From Delftia tsuruhatensis NBRC 16741 (lineage in GTDB: Bacteria; Pseudomonadota; Gammaproteobacteria; Burkholderiales; Burkholderiaceae_C), in assembly GCF_001571325.1 (NCBI RefSeq), contig NZ_BCTO01000027.1, positions 62,001-126,000 on the forward strand: a stretch of 64,000 nt of DNA, written 5' to 3'. The position numbers and the translations under genes are program-made. The stretch's first letter is position 1; each line of letters starts with the position of its first letter. Positions 63,802 through 64,000 of the stretch are shown here, piece by piece. A model generated the notes under the pieces. The model made no database searches and was not told the origin of the DNA. It worked only from the letters and a program-made list of their open reading frames with translations.

Positions 63802-64000
63802 GAAGGTACAAGGGCGGTACACCGACCGCTGAGGCTGCATTGTAGGGAGCGGGCTTTTCCGTTGGGGAGCGTCAGGCTTGAGCGCCGGACCTGCCGGCAC
63901 AGCGCGGCCGCCGATCTTTTTCCCGCGTGCGCTGCGTTTGTGCACCGCCTGGGACCTTGCTTGGTCGGGGACTTGAACATGCGTTGCACCAAAATATCCA

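Noticed and set aside
63800-64000. Minus-strand extension upstream of the PhnD-type protein
   Set aside because: The extra codons are low-complexity and the signal peptide begins at 63722, so the longer start is not supported.

Overview
The window is uniformly GC-rich (about two thirds G+C by eye) and tightly packed. The gene content (tandem glycine riboswitch before gcvT, ETF-quinone oxidoreductase, many LysR regulators, a TrpX-type ABC system, a CarH/LitR light regulator, dctA-dctB-dctD) and an interspersed repeat I remember from Comamonadaceae genomes point to a beta-proteobacterium of that family, most likely Delftia or a close relative. The genus is inferred from recall, not from a search. 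No rRNA, tRNA, CRISPR array, intact transposon or replication origin was seen.

Layout. 1-390: start of gcvT (minus strand) behind a two-aptamer glycine riboswitch. 555-2913: acyl-CoA synthetase and a Phd/PIN toxin-antitoxin pair. 2951-8317: regulators and small transporters, an orphan seven-helix histidine kinase, an AraC remnant, and an Lrp/AraC/VOC cluster closed by a clear terminator. 8337-13831: lysP, a LysR/MFS efflux divergon, an AraC regulator with a cupin protein. 13870-18266: an ankyrin/NTF2-like protein and a three-gene TrpX-type ABC operon interrupted by the repeat. 18266-20621: ETF-QO and a thioesterase. 20790-22903: the folate-independent methionine synthase pair mesX-mesD.

23112-38343 is the most distinctive block. 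A LacI-family repressor faces a 14-kb run of twelve mostly overlapping genes. These encode a Gfo/Idh/MocA dehydrogenase, a CoA-transferase, an enoyl-CoA hydratase, an aldehyde dehydrogenase, a complete CUT1 sugar-type ABC importer, two GMC oxidoreductases, an SDR and a DUF993 (aldolase-like) protein. Two LacI-type palindromes 21 bp apart lie in the divergent promoter. The set reads as uptake, oxidation, CoA activation and cleavage of an unidentified sugar- or polyol-like compound.

38422-44705: argC with a divergent LysR gene, an A+T-richer segment with a jacalin-like lectin, and a MerR / NAD-binding / DJ-1 cluster with two matching MerR-type promoters. 44795-48422: a DUF4337 protein, then a four-gene operon headed by a LitR/CarH-type B12 photoreceptor. 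48604-55226: a chemoreceptor, then dctA-dctB-dctD with a sigma-54 promoter. 55274-58195: accessory genes (a flavoprotein fragment, an ECF sigma gene between two tiny CPxC membrane proteins, an amidase with a periplasmic partner). 58407-63722: an EamA/LysR divergon and a PhnCDE-type oxyanion ABC operon.
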